Assembly: GCA_051879195.1 (NCBI GenBank)
Contig: JBJELO010000047.1
Span: 1 to 60,209, forward strand
Length of the DNA: 60,209 bases
Direction: 5' to 3'
Source: TWA4 sp051879195
GTDB lineage: Bacteria; Bacillota; Clostridia; Lachnospirales; Lachnospiraceae
Below the pieces are notes generated by a model. The model ran no database searches. It worked only from the letters and a program-made list of their open reading frames with translations, and had not been told where the DNA came from. The translations under genes and the position numbers were made by a program. Position 1 is the first letter of the stretch. Each line of letters opens with the position of its first letter. Below, piece after piece: positions 33,473-42,762 of this stretch.

Positions 33473-34687
33473 TTATTCTGTCATTTTCCGGAACAGCATC
33501 CGGCAGTTTTCCTCATACCTCTGCTGCTGTCCCCGTTCCTGAAACAATCCTGCGAAGCGGAAATATTCCTCCGACCGGCATTTCAACAGAAATTCCGTAC
33601 AAAATGCGGATTCCTGAATCTCTCTGATAAAAATCTGCATCTCCAGACCGGTTCCGTAACACATTTCCAGAAAATCAAATACTGCTTTCCAGGCCCGTTC
33701 CGCTCTGTCCTGTGCGTGCTCCGTAAAATTGAGCAGTGCTTCAAACAGCAGATGAACCAGCGTTACCCGTTCTTCATAGGTGGCCCCTTCAGCGCGCTCC
33801 CTGATTTCCCCCGGACACCGCCCCGCCAGAATGTCCATAATCTGATAATCGGACCGGTATTTTTCATACAACGCATAATAGGCGGCAAAATCTCCCGCCA
33901 CCATGGGATACTGCAGAAATTCCTGCACAAAGGGAGCCGATACCGGCAGTCCCAGTTCCTCATATACCACAATCATCCGTGAAAGATCCTCCCACCCTCT
34001 TGCCGTTACAAAATACATTCCTTCTTCAAATGCTTCCATCCGGTAAAAATCCTGGGGTTTGATCTCCAGAAATGATAAAACAGCCTCATGAATCCCTGCT
34101 TCCCGGGCAAACTTCTGCCAGACCTGAAGATCTGCCTCCACATTCAGAAGACGGACCCGGTCCAGTGTCACCACATCAAAATCCCGCACGGATTTGTTGT
34201 ATCCCGGCGGGTTGCCGGCTGCCGCAATGACCCAGCCCTCCGGTACGTGATGGCTGCCGAAGGTTTTGCACTGCAGAAACTGAAGCATGGCCGGCGCCAG
34301 TGTCTCCGATACGCAGTTAATCTCATCAATAAAAAGAATCCCTTCCCTTTTTCCGGTCTCTTCCATACAGTCATAGACGGATGCAATGATTTCACTCATG
34401 GTATATTCCGTCACCGAACAGACTTTTCCTCCGTAATTCTTCTCCCGGATCACCGGAAGACCGATGGCACTCTGTCTTGTATGATGGGTAATGGTATAGG
34501 CCACCAGTCCCACACCGCACTCCTTTGCAACCTGCTCCATAATGGCCGTTTTGCCGATGCCGGGAGGACCGATCAGCAGCACCGGACGCTGCTTCACCGC
34601 CGGAATCCGGTAAGTACCATCTTCGTTCTTTTTCGTATAGGCCAGAACCGTATTGCGGATTTCTTCTTTCGCCTCCTGTATATTCAT
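33473..34687 (-). CDS. MoxR-family AAA+ ATPase
   Basis: 404-residue AAA+ protein. Walker A GPPGIGKT at 40-47, Walker B ILFIDEIN at 117-124, sensor-1 region AAAGNPPGYN, and TLDRVRLL. The MoxR/midasin (AAA_5) branch acts as a chaperone that remodels or inserts metal into partner proteins, nearly always with a VWA-domain partner encoded next door, as here. The C-terminal 180 residues are helical and have no recognised domain. It follows the VWA gene by 79 bases. Confidence 0.87.
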   Translation of the reverse strand: MNIQEAKEEIRNTVLAYTKKNEDGTYRIPAVKQRPVLLIGPPGIGKTAIMEQVAKECGVGLVAYTITHHTRQSAIGLPVIREKNYGGKVCSVTEYTMSEIIASVYDCMEETGKREGILFIDEINCVSETLAPAMLQFLQCKTFGSHHVPEGWVIAAAGNPPGYNKSVRDFDVVTLDRVRLLNVEADLQVWQKFAREAGIHEAVLSFLEIKPQDFYRMEAFEEGMYFVTARGWEDLSRMIVVYEELGLPVSAPFVQEFLQYPMVAGDFAAYYALYEKYRSDYQIMDILAGRCPGEIRERAEGATYEERVTLVHLLFEALLNFTEHAQDRAERAWKAVFDFLEMCYGTGLEMQIFIREIQESAFCTEFLLKCRSEEYFRFAGLFQERGQQQRYEENCRMLFRKMTE

Positions 34688-34689
34688 GC

Positions 34690-34766
34690 CGTATCTCCCC
34701 CCTGTATTCCTGCACTCTGTATTCTGCTTTCTGCGCTCTGTATTCCATATTCTGTTTTCCCCTGCT
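34690..34766. repeat. Degenerate short repeats between the VWA and MoxR genes
   Basis: The minus strand carries GGAATACAGAGCGCAGAAA, then AGAATACAGAGTGCAGG, then GGAATACAGG, i.e. two and a half imperfect copies of about 20 bases. They lie ahead of the MoxR ribosome site (GGGGGGAGATACGGC-ATG). Confidence 0.55.
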
Positions 34767-36929
34767 TTACCGGAGAATATTTCCCCGGAAACCGCCTGTA
34801 TATTCCGGTTCCCAGTCGGCTCCCTCCGGCAGCTCCAGAAGCAGTTTGTCCGCCCACCAGGGAACCTCCACCTGTCCGAACCGGCTCTTCAGAAATATAA
34901 AAGCAGTCCTGCACCCGGGCGCCTGAGCCGGAAAGGTGCCGAATCCGTCGGTAAAATACAGTATTCCTTTCAGGTGCCTCAGCTCGCCTTTTCTCTGCAG
35001 CTCTCTGATCCATGAAAATGCTGCCCGGAAATCCGTACCGCCCCCGCCTTTAATCACCAGATTTTTCATATAAAGCTCCGCTTCCTGCAGATTTGTCAGC
35101 TTCACATCCTCCTGCACGGCGGCGTCACACTGGAGGATTCTTACATGAAACCGATTAAAAAAATTGCCGCTCTGACCGAAAACCGACCATGTCTCCTCCA
35201 GAAAAAAACGCACCAGTCTGCCGGAACAGGAACCGGAGGTATCAATAACGATTACCAGCTCCATCAGCCGCATCACTTCCTTTGTCTCCAGCGGCTCCAC
35301 CAGAGGAATATTGCCATAGGCATTCAGCCCGTAGGTGTAATAAACCGGATCATAACTGTCCAGATCCAGAATCCGGTCTTCCCTCAGAACCATAAACTGC
35401 CGGAGAAAATCACGATAGTCATGCCCTTCCCGCTTTTCCAGCTCTGCCTTCTCCTGCTCATGACCTGCTCCGGGAGAACGTTTTCCGGCCTTTTTTTCAC
35501 CGGCCTGAAGAAAGCCATCCCCCGCCGAACTCCATTGATCTGCAGCGGTCTGCCATATTTTCACGTCTTCACCGGCAGTCCCGAAACAGATCCCACCCGC
35601 ATGATAATCCATCTTTTCATCCTGTGCTCCGGGCCAGAAAGCATGACTGTCCCGGACGAACCACTGAACAAGCCGTCTCTCTGTTCCTTCATCCAGCCGT
35701 AAGATCCTCCTGTAAATCCGATCCGCCGTAAGCACCGCATCCTTTCGCAGAAGAAAGTCGTAAACCTGCTGCCTTTCCTTCATCCACCTTCCGTCCGGAC
35801 CGAATATCTGATCCGTCACATACTCCGCAGCAATGTCACAGGCAAGTGAGAAAGCCGGATTTGCAGAACTGCCGGAAAAAGGGTGAAGGTAAATGCAGTG
35901 AGTCAGCATATGCGTATACAACCTGGCAAGTTTCCTGATTCCGGCAGGAATTCCCGGATCTGCAGATGGTTTCAGGTCATCGATGATTCTTTTTTGCAGC
36001 GCCTGCTCCATGTAAAAGATGTTCTGTCCGTCGGTTCCCGCCCAAAACACCTCACATTGCCCGGCGTGATCCCGCCTCTGCATATCAGACGGCAGCTCCG
36101 TCATCGGTATAAAGGATAAAATACCGCAGAAAGCTTCCATCTCCGGTTTGCACCGGTACAGCTCCTGCTCTGCCAGCTGCCATAAAAGCTGGTTCCTGTC
36201 CGGCTCCTGCCGGAGCGCCTGCCCGTATGCGCTGAAACCGCTGTCTGTCCCCGGTTTATCGCTGCACCTTCCTGTTTTCCGTTCGCTGCTGCCGCTTCCT
36301 GATTCCATCTCAACCAGTAATGCCGTGAATTCCGGCTGTCTGCAGGAAGCGGACTTTTCCAGAAGCTCTTTTTTCAGGAAACGGTCCATTGTCTTCAGCC
36401 GGAGCAATTCACCCGCCCTTTGCGGAATCCTGCCATACCAGTTCCATTTTCCGCTTACCAGCCACAGCATGGCGGGACGGAACCGGTTTTTTACCAGCTG
36501 TTCATACCTGATTTTTGCTTTTTCCGACAGCTGTACGGGATACAGCAGACGGGACAGGGCTATCTGAAGTTTCAGTTCCCGATCCTGAATCGATGGGAAC
36601 CGGCTGTCATATGCGTCAAAATCAATTATAATTCCGCTCTGTGCGGACAGAGCAGTATCAAATCCGCCCGTATGGGACAGCGGAAGCCAGATACGTTCTT
36701 CTTCATAGGGGCTGTAAATCCTCAATTCCGATCTCTGTGCCCGCAGCAGCGGTTTCCAGCTTTCCACCTGATTACGATCAAATGTTTCCAGGCTGATCGT
36801 TCCGATTCCATTTACAGCATCATCCGCAATCCGGCGAATACCGGCAGGAAGTCTCAGCTTCCCGCACTTTTTATCCAGCACCTCCAGCAGCACATCCCCC
36901 TGTATCACCAGATTACCTGCATAACACAC
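34767..36929 (-). CDS. VWA-domain protein with DUF2201-like metallopeptidase region
   Basis: Predicted partner of the adjacent MoxR ATPase, 720 residues in three parts. Residues 6-45 resemble one BspA-like leucine-rich repeat (GDVLLEVLDKKCGKLRLPAG). At 338-370, YTHMLTHCIYLHPF and CDIAAEY look like a degenerate metal site (His340, His344, His349, Asp365). The C-terminal VWA domain carries the MIDAS motif DTSGS at 563-567 and GGGGTDF near 630. The linker 460-505 is charged and probably disordered. The start is GTG 36929 with GGAG close by; it is imperfect, so a shorter protein is possible. Cytoplasmic, with no signal peptide. Confidence 0.82.
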   Translation of the reverse strand: MCYAGNLVIQGDVLLEVLDKKCGKLRLPAGIRRIADDAVNGIGTISLETFDRNQVESWKPLLRAQRSELRIYSPYEEERIWLPLSHTGGFDTALSAQSGIIIDFDAYDSRFPSIQDRELKLQIALSRLLYPVQLSEKAKIRYEQLVKNRFRPAMLWLVSGKWNWYGRIPQRAGELLRLKTMDRFLKKELLEKSASCRQPEFTALLVEMESGSGSSERKTGRCSDKPGTDSGFSAYGQALRQEPDRNQLLWQLAEQELYRCKPEMEAFCGILSFIPMTELPSDMQRRDHAGQCEVFWAGTDGQNIFYMEQALQKRIIDDLKPSADPGIPAGIRKLARLYTHMLTHCIYLHPFSGSSANPAFSLACDIAAEYVTDQIFGPDGRWMKERQQVYDFLLRKDAVLTADRIYRRILRLDEGTERRLVQWFVRDSHAFWPGAQDEKMDYHAGGICFGTAGEDVKIWQTAADQWSSAGDGFLQAGEKKAGKRSPGAGHEQEKAELEKREGHDYRDFLRQFMVLREDRILDLDSYDPVYYTYGLNAYGNIPLVEPLETKEVMRLMELVIVIDTSGSCSGRLVRFFLEETWSVFGQSGNFFNRFHVRILQCDAAVQEDVKLTNLQEAELYMKNLVIKGGGGTDFRAAFSWIRELQRKGELRHLKGILYFTDGFGTFPAQAPGCRTAFIFLKSRFGQVEVPWWADKLLLELPEGADWEPEYTGGFRGNILR

Positions 36930-36955
36930 CTGCTCCGGTTCTTCCGTCTGTCCCT

Positions 36956-38143
36956 TTATCCGAAAAAATCAGCTGTATCACGGTCCTTTTCTTCCCTCTG
37001 CAGGGCAAACAGCAGCTGCAGTACCAGCTGCATCCCGGTCCGCTGTCTGTGAAGATCTACCCATTCCTCACGGGTATGAGCCTTTCCGCCCACAATCGTT
37101 CCCAGAGTAACCGCCGGAATCCCCAGTGAAAGCGGGATATTGGCATCCGTGGAAGCAGCCTGCGGGGACACTTCCAGACCTGACACCTGACGAATCACCT
37201 TTACAGCCGTTTCCACCAGCTGATCCTGAGCAGCTCCGGCATCTTCGTCCATCTGCCCGGCACAGGGGCGCTCCCCCACCTGACGGATCTGCAGCCGCAT
37301 CCCTTCTGCCGAAAACTTCCTGACCGTATCCTCAAATGCCTGCCGCATTTCCTCCATACAGTCTGCATCCACCGACCGGATCTCATAAAGAATCCGTGCT
37401 TCCTGCGCAATGGTATTGACCGATGTTCCGCCCTCAATGGTACCCACGTTGTAGGTAGTCTGCGCTCTTTCCGGCACCGGCTGCTCATACAGAGCACATA
37501 CCAGACGTGAAATCTGGTGAACTGCACTGGGACTGCCGAATGCACTGAAGGAGTGTCCGCCCTCCGTCTGCACCGTCACTTCGTACCGCAGAGAACCCAC
37601 ACACCGGTTAAAACACTGCCCCAGATACAGATCCAGGGAAATTACCCGTACCAGCCGGTTTCCGAAATCCTTCACCAGCTGCCTGCAGCCCTTCAGATTA
37701 CCCAGGCCCTCCTCCCCGGTATCGGCGGCAAACAGAATTCCCATCTGCAATTCCGGTTTCTCCTGTGCAAAAAAAGCCGCCGCCATAAGAAGACTGACCA
37801 GATTGGCGGTATCATCCCCCACACCGGGTCCCGTCAGCAGATGACCGTTCTGGCGGATCACCAGCATGTCCTCATCGGGAAATACCACATCAAGATGAGC
37901 CATGCACAGCGTAATCCTGCTGCGATGACGAACCTGATACGGATAGATGATATTTCCTGCGCTGTCCTCATACACGCCTTCTGCTCCATGGGCCTCCAGC
38001 CATTTTCTGCAGAAATCGCCTCTGCGCTTTTCTTTTCCCGAGGGAGCCGGTATCACAGCCAGCTCTTTCAGAAGCCGCTCCGCCTCCGGTGCATGCTCCT
38101 CCACATAATTTCTGATTTTTTCTTCCCAAACAGCATCCATCAT
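36956..38143 (-). CDS. M20-family metallopeptidase
   Basis: Zinc-dependent amino- or tripeptidase-like hydrolase, 395 residues. Metal and catalytic positions are visible: CMAHLDVVFPDED (His ligand, Asp), LTGPGVGDDTANLV (bridging Asp), AADTGEEGLGNLKG (catalytic Glu pair), ISLDLYLGQC, and a final His in GGKAHTREEWVDL. The dimerisation lid lies at about 190-300. ATG 38143 (followed by a second ATG) has GGAGGAG upstream; the longer in-frame extension is Arg-rich and reads into the recQ end. It lies between recQ and the VWA gene, 26 bases before the latter. Confidence 0.9.
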   Translation of the reverse strand: MMDAVWEEKIRNYVEEHAPEAERLLKELAVIPAPSGKEKRRGDFCRKWLEAHGAEGVYEDSAGNIIYPYQVRHRSRITLCMAHLDVVFPDEDMLVIRQNGHLLTGPGVGDDTANLVSLLMAAAFFAQEKPELQMGILFAADTGEEGLGNLKGCRQLVKDFGNRLVRVISLDLYLGQCFNRCVGSLRYEVTVQTEGGHSFSAFGSPSAVHQISRLVCALYEQPVPERAQTTYNVGTIEGGTSVNTIAQEARILYEIRSVDADCMEEMRQAFEDTVRKFSAEGMRLQIRQVGERPCAGQMDEDAGAAQDQLVETAVKVIRQVSGLEVSPQAASTDANIPLSLGIPAVTLGTIVGGKAHTREEWVDLHRQRTGMQLVLQLLFALQREEKDRDTADFFG

Positions 38144-38216
38144 CTTCCGGTCTCTCCTCCGTCTCCTGTCACACTCTCTTCTTCTGTCTCTTATCAGTTT
38201 TTTCTCTGCCTCGCCG

Positions 38217-40070
38217 CTAATCCTTCTGAAATGTTCTGATGCTTTCCAGAAACCGCTCTCCGTATTTGCTGAATTTGAACTCTCCCACGCCGGACACCCC
38301 AAGCATCTGCGATTTATTTTCCGGTTTTATGCTGCACATATGTACCAGAGTTTTATCGGAAAATACAATGTACGGCGGGACATTTTCCTCTCTGGCGATC
38401 TGCATGCGCAGAGTACGCAGGTGCTCAAACAGCTCCTGCTCCGATTCGCTGAGCATAACCCCGGCTGCCGAAGCTTTTGCAGGTTTCTTTTTCGTTTTCA
38501 CCGCCGACGGCTCCTTTTCTTTTGCCATCTTCATGATCACGGTTTCGCCCTGCTCCAGCACCCGGGAGGCCTTCTCCCCCAGCTTCACAATGGAATAGCC
38601 GTCATTTGTCACCGTCAGGTAATCCTGAAGCTGCAGGTAATTCATCACCTGGCGCAGACGGTAGACAGGCTCCTTCGGCAAAGATCCGTAAAAAGGGTTG
38701 CCGTCCAGACGATACTGGCGTATCTTTGCCGTATTGGCGCCATGCACGGTATCAATGATCACCGCCGCCCCGTACCGCTGTCTGCTGGTCAGGATACACC
38801 CCAGCAGCCTGCGGGCAATCTCTGTCACATCCACATTTTCAAATTGTGTGATACAATTGATGCAATTGCCGCAGTAGTTGGATGAATACTCCCCAAAATA
38901 CCTCAGAATATAGTCCCTCAGGCATTCATTGGTAAAACAGTAAAATGTCATCTTCTTCAGGCGTTCGTGATCCCGCTCCATAACCAGCCTTCTCGTAAAA
39001 TCATCCAGTTCCTGATTCTCCTGATTATGATCGATAAACCACTGATTGGTCACCACATCCTGTCCGCTGTAAAACAGGATGCATTCCCCCGGCTCACCGT
39101 CACGGCTGCACCGGCCGATTTCCTGATAAAAAGCTTCTATGCTTTTGGGCATATTGTAGTGAATCACGTATCTGACATTCGATTTGTCGATTCCCATACC
39201 GAACGCATTGGTTGCCACCATGATCTGACACCTGTCATAGATAAAATCGTCCTGATTCTGCCGCCGCTCCTCATCACTCAGTCCTGCATGATATCTTGTA
39301 ACGGAAAATCCGTCATCCCTCAGCCGGTCACTGATCTCCTCCACCAGTTTTCTCGTCAGGCAGTAGACGATCCCGCATTGTCCCGGGTGCGTTTCCGCAA
39401 AATTCCTCAGTGCCGCATATTTATCCTTCGGTGTCTGGACACCCAGAAACAGATTGGGTCTGTCATAGCCTGTGGTGACAACCACTGGATCCTGCAGCAT
39501 GAGAATATCCACTATATCCTCCCTGACTTCCTTCGTCGCCGTAGCTGTAAAAGCACTGACCACGGGGCGCCGGGGCAGCTTCTGTATAAAATCCACGATT
39601 TTCAGATAATTGGGGCGGAAGTCCTGTCCCCACTGGGATACGCAGTGGGCCTCATCTACTGCCACCATGGAAATATCCGCATGAAGGGCAAAATCCAGAA
39701 ATGATTCCGATGCCAGTCGCTCCGGCGCCACATAAATAATGGGATATCTGCCGTTTTTCGCAAATTCCAGTGCTTTGAAGTACTGATTTACCGTCAGCGA
39801 ACTGTTCAGATAAGCCGCATGGATTCCCGCCTGATTCAGCGCTGCCACCTGATCCTTCATCAGTGAAATAAGCGGCGAAATTACCAGCGTAATTCCCTTC
39901 ATCATCAGCGCAGGGATCTGAAAACACAGGGATTTCCCCGATCCTGTGGGCATGATCCCGAATACGTCGCGCCCTTGTAGAATCGCATCGATCAGAGTCT
40001 CCTGCCCTTCCCGAAACGTATCATATCCGAAATACTGTTTCAGCACTTCATATTTGTTCATTTCCTTCAT
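38217..40070 (-). CDS. recQ: ATP-dependent DNA helicase RecQ
   Basis: 3'-5' DNA helicase for recombination and replication-fork repair. Helicase motifs: MPTGSGKSLCFQIP (I), VAVDEAHCVSQWGQDFRPNY (II, DEAH), SAFTATAT (III), IGRCSRDG (VI, usually GRAGRDG; here the middle residues are C and S). RQC zinc cysteines appear in the segment CFTNECLRDYIL ... YCGNCINC, and an HRDC-like C-terminus from about 535 (LFEHLRTLRMQIA). About 617 residues. ATG 40070 or 40061; both have GGAG/AAGGG sites. First gene of recQ-M20-VWA-MoxR. Confidence 0.94.
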   Translation of the reverse strand: MKEMNKYEVLKQYFGYDTFREGQETLIDAILQGRDVFGIMPTGSGKSLCFQIPALMMKGITLVISPLISLMKDQVAALNQAGIHAAYLNSSLTVNQYFKALEFAKNGRYPIIYVAPERLASESFLDFALHADISMVAVDEAHCVSQWGQDFRPNYLKIVDFIQKLPRRPVVSAFTATATKEVREDIVDILMLQDPVVVTTGYDRPNLFLGVQTPKDKYAALRNFAETHPGQCGIVYCLTRKLVEEISDRLRDDGFSVTRYHAGLSDEERRQNQDDFIYDRCQIMVATNAFGMGIDKSNVRYVIHYNMPKSIEAFYQEIGRCSRDGEPGECILFYSGQDVVTNQWFIDHNQENQELDDFTRRLVMERDHERLKKMTFYCFTNECLRDYILRYFGEYSSNYCGNCINCITQFENVDVTEIARRLLGCILTSRQRYGAAVIIDTVHGANTAKIRQYRLDGNPFYGSLPKEPVYRLRQVMNYLQLQDYLTVTNDGYSIVKLGEKASRVLEQGETVIMKMAKEKEPSAVKTKKKPAKASAAGVMLSESEQELFEHLRTLRMQIAREENVPPYIVFSDKTLVHMCSIKPENKSQMLGVSGVGEFKFSKYGERFLESIRTFQKD

Positions 40071-40094
40071 CTCCAGTCCCTTTATTTCTGCAAA

Positions 40095-40128
40095 AAAGGC
40101 CGGGCCGATTGATTCAGGCCCGGCCTTT
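40095..40128 (-). terminator. Terminator between the Sel1-repeat gene and recQ
   Basis: AAAGGCCGGGCC / GGCCCGGCCTTT, 12 perfect pairs with a ten-base loop, followed on the minus strand by TTTTTTG. Confidence 0.9.
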
Positions 40129-40161
40129 CCGGTGATCTGCCATACTTGCCATACAAAAAGA

Positions 40162-40560
40162 TTACCGCAGCGGCTCACCCATGGCCTGCAGCCACTCCAC
40201 GGCAAGCTGTTCTCCCGCACCGGCTGCTCTGCGCATCCAGCCAACGGCCTGAGCATGGTCGGCTTCTACCCCCTGCCCATCCTCATACAGTTCGCCCACA
40301 CGGAACTGAGCCACCGACATACCGGCCTCTGCGGCTTTCTGATACCATTCAAATGCCAGCTTCAGGTCCTTATCCGTACCGGTTCCGAAATAATACATGT
40401 TGCCGGTCACAAACATCCCCGGCGCATACCCCTGCTGTGCCGATTTCAAATACCATTTGAACGCTTCCTGCGGATTCTCCTCCACTTCAAAGCCAAAATA
40501 CAGACATTCTCCATACGCATACTGTTCCTCCGGTGTAACCGGATTCGTATTCACACCCAT
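40162..40560 (-). CDS. Sel1-like repeat protein
   Basis: 132 residues made of three Sel1/TPR-like helical repeats: ENPQEAFKWYLKSAQQGYAP, KDLKLAFEWYQKAAEAGMSV and ADHAQAVGWMRRAAGAGEQL, each with the A-x-x-W(Y)-x-x-AA-x-x-G core. Such repeats are protein-binding scaffolds; no partner is evident. No signal peptide. It ends just before a strong terminator. Confidence 0.9.
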   Translation of the reverse strand: MGVNTNPVTPEEQYAYGECLYFGFEVEENPQEAFKWYLKSAQQGYAPGMFVTGNMYYFGTGTDKDLKLAFEWYQKAAEAGMSVAQFRVGELYEDGQGVEADHAQAVGWMRRAAGAGEQLAVEWLQAMGEPLR

Positions 40561-40616
40561 AACACTTTCCTCCTGTGTAATCTCCCCGGCAGTCTCCCGG
40601 ATATTCAGTCCGCTGC

Positions 40617-41087
40617 TCAGTGCCTTCTTTTATATGCGTTCCAGCAATAAAATGCAAGTATTGCCGCAATGATCAGCAGTGGATACGCCGCGATAAAGCG
40701 AACCAGCCATATGGCAACTGCCAGAAATACAAATACCATAACTATGGTAATCAGAAAACACCCGCTGCTTCCCATATTAAAATGGAAAAACCTGCCGCCT
40801 TCCATCTCCTCATCTTCGCCCTGCCTTCCGTCTCCCTGCTCATTATAAGAAGCATAAGAAGCACTTTCATAAACTCCATGTTCCGCTTCATATGCGTCGA
40901 TGATCGTACGCGCAATCAGCTCCGGAGGGCCCAGCTCATCAATAATGTCCGCTTCCGTTCTGCCGGTCTCCCTGGCCCGGTCCGTAATATAGCGGCGATA
41001 ATAATCCGCTTTCTCCGAAACCAGAGCCCCGGGCACTCTTCCCACCAGCGTATCCGTTAAAAGCTCAACAAATTCCCGTCTGTTCAT
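40617..41087 (-). CDS. HAAS/DUF1700-like membrane protein
   Basis: 156 residues. The N-terminal 70 residues (MNRREFVELLTDTL ... EKADYYRRYITD ... DELGPPELIARTI) match the helical HAAS domain found in DUF1700 proteins, often paired with PadR regulators. Two hydrophobic helices (CFLITIVMVFVFLAVAIWLV and YPLLIIAAILAFYCW) follow at the C-terminus. No padR gene is adjacent, which is unusual. Function unknown; a role in envelope sensing is inferred from relatives. Confidence 0.75.
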   Translation of the reverse strand: MNRREFVELLTDTLVGRVPGALVSEKADYYRRYITDRARETGRTEADIIDELGPPELIARTIIDAYEAEHGVYESASYASYNEQGDGRQGEDEEMEGGRFFHFNMGSSGCFLITIVMVFVFLAVAIWLVRFIAAYPLLIIAAILAFYCWNAYKRRH

Positions 41088-41173
41088 CTATCCACACCTT
41101 TCACTGCCTGATTCATCCTATTACAAAACGGCCGCCGGATGAATCTGTTATTCATCGGGCGACCGCGGCAATC

Positions 41174-41218
41174 ATAGCCGCCATGCGGCTATTATATCAT
41201 ATGTAACTGTTCAGAGCC
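41174..41218. repeat. Hairpin plus second copy of GTAACTGTTCAGAGCC
   Basis: ATAGCCGC-CAT-GCGGCTAT is a perfect 8-bp hairpin (41174-41192). Eleven bases later comes GTAACTGTTCAGAGCC (41203-41218), identical to 23249-23264. They lie between the MATE gene and the DUF1700-like gene; the hairpin may terminate MATE transcripts, though without a T run. Confidence 0.6.
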
Positions 41219-41251
41219 AAGCAGATTTGCACAAAAAGTGCGGAAAAGAAG

Positions 41252-42616
41252 CTATACGCCCCCGCCTTTTCTTATATAAGGATGATTGTAAAATGCCCAC
41301 AGCAGCTGAAGACACATCAGACACCAGATCACCGGTTCACATATAATGACACCAAAATAGCCCAGCACCGGTATCAGGAAAATGACAAACAGAATCTTGC
41401 CGATCAGTTCTATCACGCTTGAAATCAGAGGAACCAGCTTGCTTCCCAGTCCCTGCAGAGAATTCCGAAGATTAAACAGCATACCCAGTACCATATAAAA
41501 CAGGCTGTTGATCCTCAGATACCGGGTGCCATTGTCAAGAACTGCCGCTTCAGATGATCCTGAGATGAATTTCATCATCCATCCGGCCGCAACAGACAAA
41601 ACCAGCAGCACAAGCAGTGCCCAGCCAACGGACAGCATATTGGCATACCGCACCGCCCTGCGGATCCGTTCCTTCTGACCGGCTCCCCGGTTCTGAGAAA
41701 CGAAAGTAGACAGAGCAAGTCCAAGACTGGTAAGCGGCATATTGCAGAAGCTCTGCAGCTTCCTGGCCGAAGTCTGGGCTGCAATGAGCCGGTAATCTCC
41801 CAGATTATTAATGCCGGCCTGCAGGATCACGGTTCCCGTAGACACAATTCCCACCATCAGTCCCATGGAAAGCCCCTGACCAATCAATTCTTTGTAAAGT
41901 CGGACACCTGCTCGGAAATGACACCGTTTCGGAATAAGAATCGGACACCATTTTGCAATATACAGCACACAAAGCAGAGCAGAAACTCCCTGTGCAATAA
42001 CAGTAGCTGCTGCCGCTCCGTTGATCCCCATATGAAGTCCGGCGATAAAATACAGGTCGAGAACAATATTGAGTACCGAAGATAACATCAGAAATATCAG
42101 CGGCACGATGCTGTTTCCGATTGCCCGCAGCAGTCCCGCCAGCAGATTATATGCAAACATGACTCCCACAAACAGGGTAATCAGCGATATGTAGGACCAG
42201 GATTCCTCCAGAATATCTGCCGGCGTTCCCAGCAGTACCAGCAGCGGATGGAGACAGAGACGGGAAAGCGCCATCAGAACCACTGTCACTCCGGCTCCGA
42301 CCACAATGGAACCGGCTACCGATTTTTTCAGAAGTTCATGATCTCCCGAGCCGTATCCTCTCGACGCCACAATACTCAGGCCATTGCCAAAACCAAGAGC
42401 AAAACCCACCATCAGTTCATAAACAGCCGCGCACGCACCAATTGCCGCAAGAGATACATCTCCCAGATATCTTCCCACGATCATGGTATCCACCGCATTG
42501 TACAGCTGCTGGAAACCATTGGAAATAAACAGCGGAATGGCAAAAATCAGAAGAGACTTCACAATATTTCCATTCAGCAGATCAACCCCTGCTCCAACAT
42601 TTTTATCAGCTTTCAT
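41252..42616 (-). CDS. MATE-family efflux transporter
   Basis: 454-residue polytopic exporter of the multidrug and toxic compound extrusion family, driven by Na+ or H+. Twelve hydrophobic helices in two six-helix halves are visible, with AIPLFISNGFQQLYNAVDTMIVG at the start, a typical MATE opening (P-x-x-x-x-x-x-Q-x-x-Y-N-x-x-D), and GQGLSMGLMVGIVSTGT opening the second half. Cargo unknown. Hairpins lie on both sides and it appears to be monocistronic. Confidence 0.93.
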   Translation of the reverse strand: MKADKNVGAGVDLLNGNIVKSLLIFAIPLFISNGFQQLYNAVDTMIVGRYLGDVSLAAIGACAAVYELMVGFALGFGNGLSIVASRGYGSGDHELLKKSVAGSIVVGAGVTVVLMALSRLCLHPLLVLLGTPADILEESWSYISLITLFVGVMFAYNLLAGLLRAIGNSIVPLIFLMLSSVLNIVLDLYFIAGLHMGINGAAAATVIAQGVSALLCVLYIAKWCPILIPKRCHFRAGVRLYKELIGQGLSMGLMVGIVSTGTVILQAGINNLGDYRLIAAQTSARKLQSFCNMPLTSLGLALSTFVSQNRGAGQKERIRRAVRYANMLSVGWALLVLLVLSVAAGWMMKFISGSSEAAVLDNGTRYLRINSLFYMVLGMLFNLRNSLQGLGSKLVPLISSVIELIGKILFVIFLIPVLGYFGVIICEPVIWCLMCLQLLWAFYNHPYIRKGGGV

Positions 42617-42673
42617 TTCAGAACAAAATCCTTTCAGTATAAATATTAAGCACAGAAATCAGGCACAAATAAT

Positions 42674-42701
42674 CGGCAGACAAAATAAATTCTGTCTGCC
42701 G
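42674..42701 (-). terminator. Terminator of the CarD gene
   Basis: CGGCAGACA / TGTCTGCCG, nine perfect pairs with a ten-base loop, followed on the minus strand by ATTATTTG. Confidence 0.65.
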
Positions 42702-42762
42702 ACCACATTCTACCATACTCCATTTCGCGGAACAAGAGGTATTTTACCGTATAAAATTAATA

